Assembly: GCA_015146655.1 (NCBI GenBank)
Contig: VKHL01000029.1
Span: 1 to 64,000, forward strand
DNA from: Ochromonas danica
Lineage: Eukaryota; Sar; Chrysophyceae; Chromulinales; Chromulinaceae
DNA length: 64,000 bases
Reading direction: 5' to 3'
A program made the position numbers and the translations under genes. Below are positions 62,993-64,000 of the stretch, piece by piece (positions within the stretch are counted from its first letter, which is position 1; each line of letters begins with the position of its first letter). A model generated the notes under the pieces. The model was not told the DNA's origin. It saw nothing but the letters and a program-made list of their open reading frames with translations, and did no database searches.

Positions 62993-64000
62993 ATGGTGTT
63001 TGTTTTGGGACCTCCTTCTAGCTCTGCTTCTCAAACAAAGCAAGTGAATGCTCTGCCAAAGGATGCTATTGGCGAGCTTCTCAATGCCCTGCCTGTGGGT
63101 CGCGAGGCTTTCTCTCTCTTGGGCGGCAAGATCCAAACTGCCGACAGCGACGACAAGAACAACGGCGGCTTCCCTGAGGACAAGATCAACATCCCTGTGG
63201 GCGTCACTCCTCAAACCCTTGGCAAGTATAATCTCTACGAGATTCTGGGCTTCACGGGCGAGTGGGGCGCCTCGGCTGACTTGGAGGCCTTGAGGAAGGC
63301 CTACCACAAGGCCGTGCTGAGCTACCACCCCGACAAGGCGCAATTCAAGACGGAAGATGGAAAGGAGGACCGTACCGTCTTTCTCAAGATCCAGGATGCC
63401 TTCAACACCCTCAGCAATGAGGCGAAGCGCCGTGCCTATGACTCGCAATTGCCCTTCGACGAGTCCATCCCCACCGAGGAGAAGGTCACCAAGGCCTTGG
63501 CCAAGGGACCCCAGAGGTTCTTCAAGCTCTTCGGCCCTGTCTTCCAAAGAAACGCTCGTTTCGCTGTCAAGAAACCCGTCCCTGACCTGGGCGACTTGGA
63601 GACTCCCCTTGTCGATGTGCAGAAGTTCTACGCCTACTGGATCAACTTCGAGTCCTGGAGAGACTTCACTGGGGTGGGCGCAGAGCACAAGCCCGATGAG
63701 GCTACTTCTCGCGAAGAGAAGCGCTGGATGATCAAGGAGAATGAGCGCCTGGCTAAGAAGCTCAAGAAGAAGGAGATGGAGCGCATCATCAACCTCGTGA
63801 CCATCGCGGAGAAGTTCGATCCTCGTATTGTGGCTGACAAGGAGGCTCGCAAGGCTGCTAAGGAAAACGAGAAGGCTGCTAAGGAAAATGCAGCCAAGCA
63901 AAAGGCTGAGGAGGAAGCCGCCGCCAAGGCCTGGGCGGAGGAGCAGGAGGCTGCAGAACGCGATCGTCTTGCTGCCAGCAAGGCTGACAAGGAGAAGCTG
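62993..64000 (+). CDS. Zuotin/DNAJC2-type J protein, 5' part (runs off window)
   Basis: An open frame from ATG 62993 to the window edge, 336 codons so far with no intron. After an N-terminal region ending TPQTLGKYNLYEILGFTG comes the J domain: helix II ALRKAYHKAVLSYHPDK with the HPD motif, then VFLKIQDAFNTLSNEAKRRA. The zuotin-specific homology region follows: VFQRNARFAVKKPVPDLG, VQKFYAYWINFESWRDF, EKRWMIKENERLAKKLKKKE. A charged Ala/Lys/Glu helix with repeated KAAKEN begins near the edge. Zuotin pairs with an atypical Hsp70 on ribosomes at the peptide exit to help nascent chain folding; animal forms add SANT domains further on. The 3' part is outside this window. It is divergent from the EPL gene, 292 bp apart. 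Confidence 0.95.
   Translation, partial: MVFVLGPPSSSASQTKQVNALPKDAIGELLNALPVGREAFSLLGGKIQTADSDDKNNGGFPEDKINIPVGVTPQTLGKYNLYEILGFTGEWGASADLEALRKAYHKAVLSYHPDKAQFKTEDGKEDRTVFLKIQDAFNTLSNEAKRRAYDSQLPFDESIPTEEKVTKALAKGPQRFFKLFGPVFQRNARFAVKKPVPDLGDLETPLVDVQKFYAYWINFESWRDFTGVGAEHKPDEATSREEKRWMIKENERLAKKLKKKEMERIINLVTIAEKFDPRIVADKEARKAAKENEKAAKENAAKQKAEEEAAAKAWAEEQEAAERDRLAASKADKEKL

Noticed and set aside
1-64000. Search for mobile elements, virus-like elements, CRISPR arrays and rRNA
   Set aside because: I found no transposase, reverse transcriptase, integrase or capsid-like frames, no long terminal repeats, no spaced repeat array and no rRNA-like sequence. The only long inverted repeats are the two kinase gene blocks.

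Overview
This is the end of a nuclear chromosome from a gene-dense eukaryote. It opens with 13 perfect CCTAAC units, the C-rich strand of a TTAGGG telomere. About 26 protein genes follow in 64 kb, roughly one per 2.5 kb. Genes lie on both strands in a mosaic and are separated mostly by 60-600 bp. Nearly all introns I could place are 57-92 nt, GT-AG, with donors such as GTAAGT, GTGAGT, GTCAGT or GTTGGT. Three clues point to a photosynthetic stramenopile (heterokont) alga or a close plastid-bearing relative. First, a giant cell-surface protein carries a long P-S-S-Q-P-T/P-S-G-Q-P type repeat. Second, three proteins have a signal peptide followed by an aromatic residue at the predicted cleavage site (for example DA|FRVPP), the usual entry signal of secondary red plastids. 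Third, hybrid histidine kinases sit beside a PKA regulatory subunit. Domains typical of cilia (ARMC9-like, IQ/RGS) suggest a flagellated stage. I cannot name the species.

Layout. 1-11 kb: telomere, an IQ/zinc-finger/RGS-like/WW protein, an FkbM-like methyltransferase, a DMT-family transporter, a secreted C69 peptidase and a phytanoyl-CoA-dioxygenase-like enzyme. 11-23 kb: a 1,653-residue PH-SAM-ARMC9-like protein, an R2R3-Myb factor, an NSUN2-type tRNA methyltransferase, a tiny two-exon complex I subunit (NDUFB3/B12) and an unknown basic protein. 23-34 kb: a plastid-targeted Rossmann-like protein, a helical-repeat protein, a PDE12-like nuclease head-to-head with signal peptidase SEC11, and a PKA regulatory subunit. 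34-41 kb: the giant repeat/multi-pass membrane protein. 41-48 kb: an amino-acid permease and a Nup133-like nucleoporin. 48-60 kb: two related hybrid histidine kinases in inverted orientation, enclosing a Cys-rich protein, a plastid membrane protein, COQ4 and a plastid M41-like protein without its zinc site. 60-64 kb: an enhancer-of-polycomb protein and a zuotin-type J protein that runs off the right edge.

Most genes are unrelated housekeeping genes and show no operon logic. The most interesting signals are these: the two histidine kinases share blocks of almost identical DNA inside otherwise diverged genes (likely gene conversion); the PKA regulatory subunit appears to have two N-terminal docking domains and altered cyclic-nucleotide pockets; the plastid M41-like protein has lost HExxH; and the PDE12/SEC11 pair has start codons only 17 bp apart. 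I saw no transposon, virus-like element, CRISPR array, rRNA or convincing tRNA. Exon boundaries were derived by eye from splice consensus and reading frame, so they are models.
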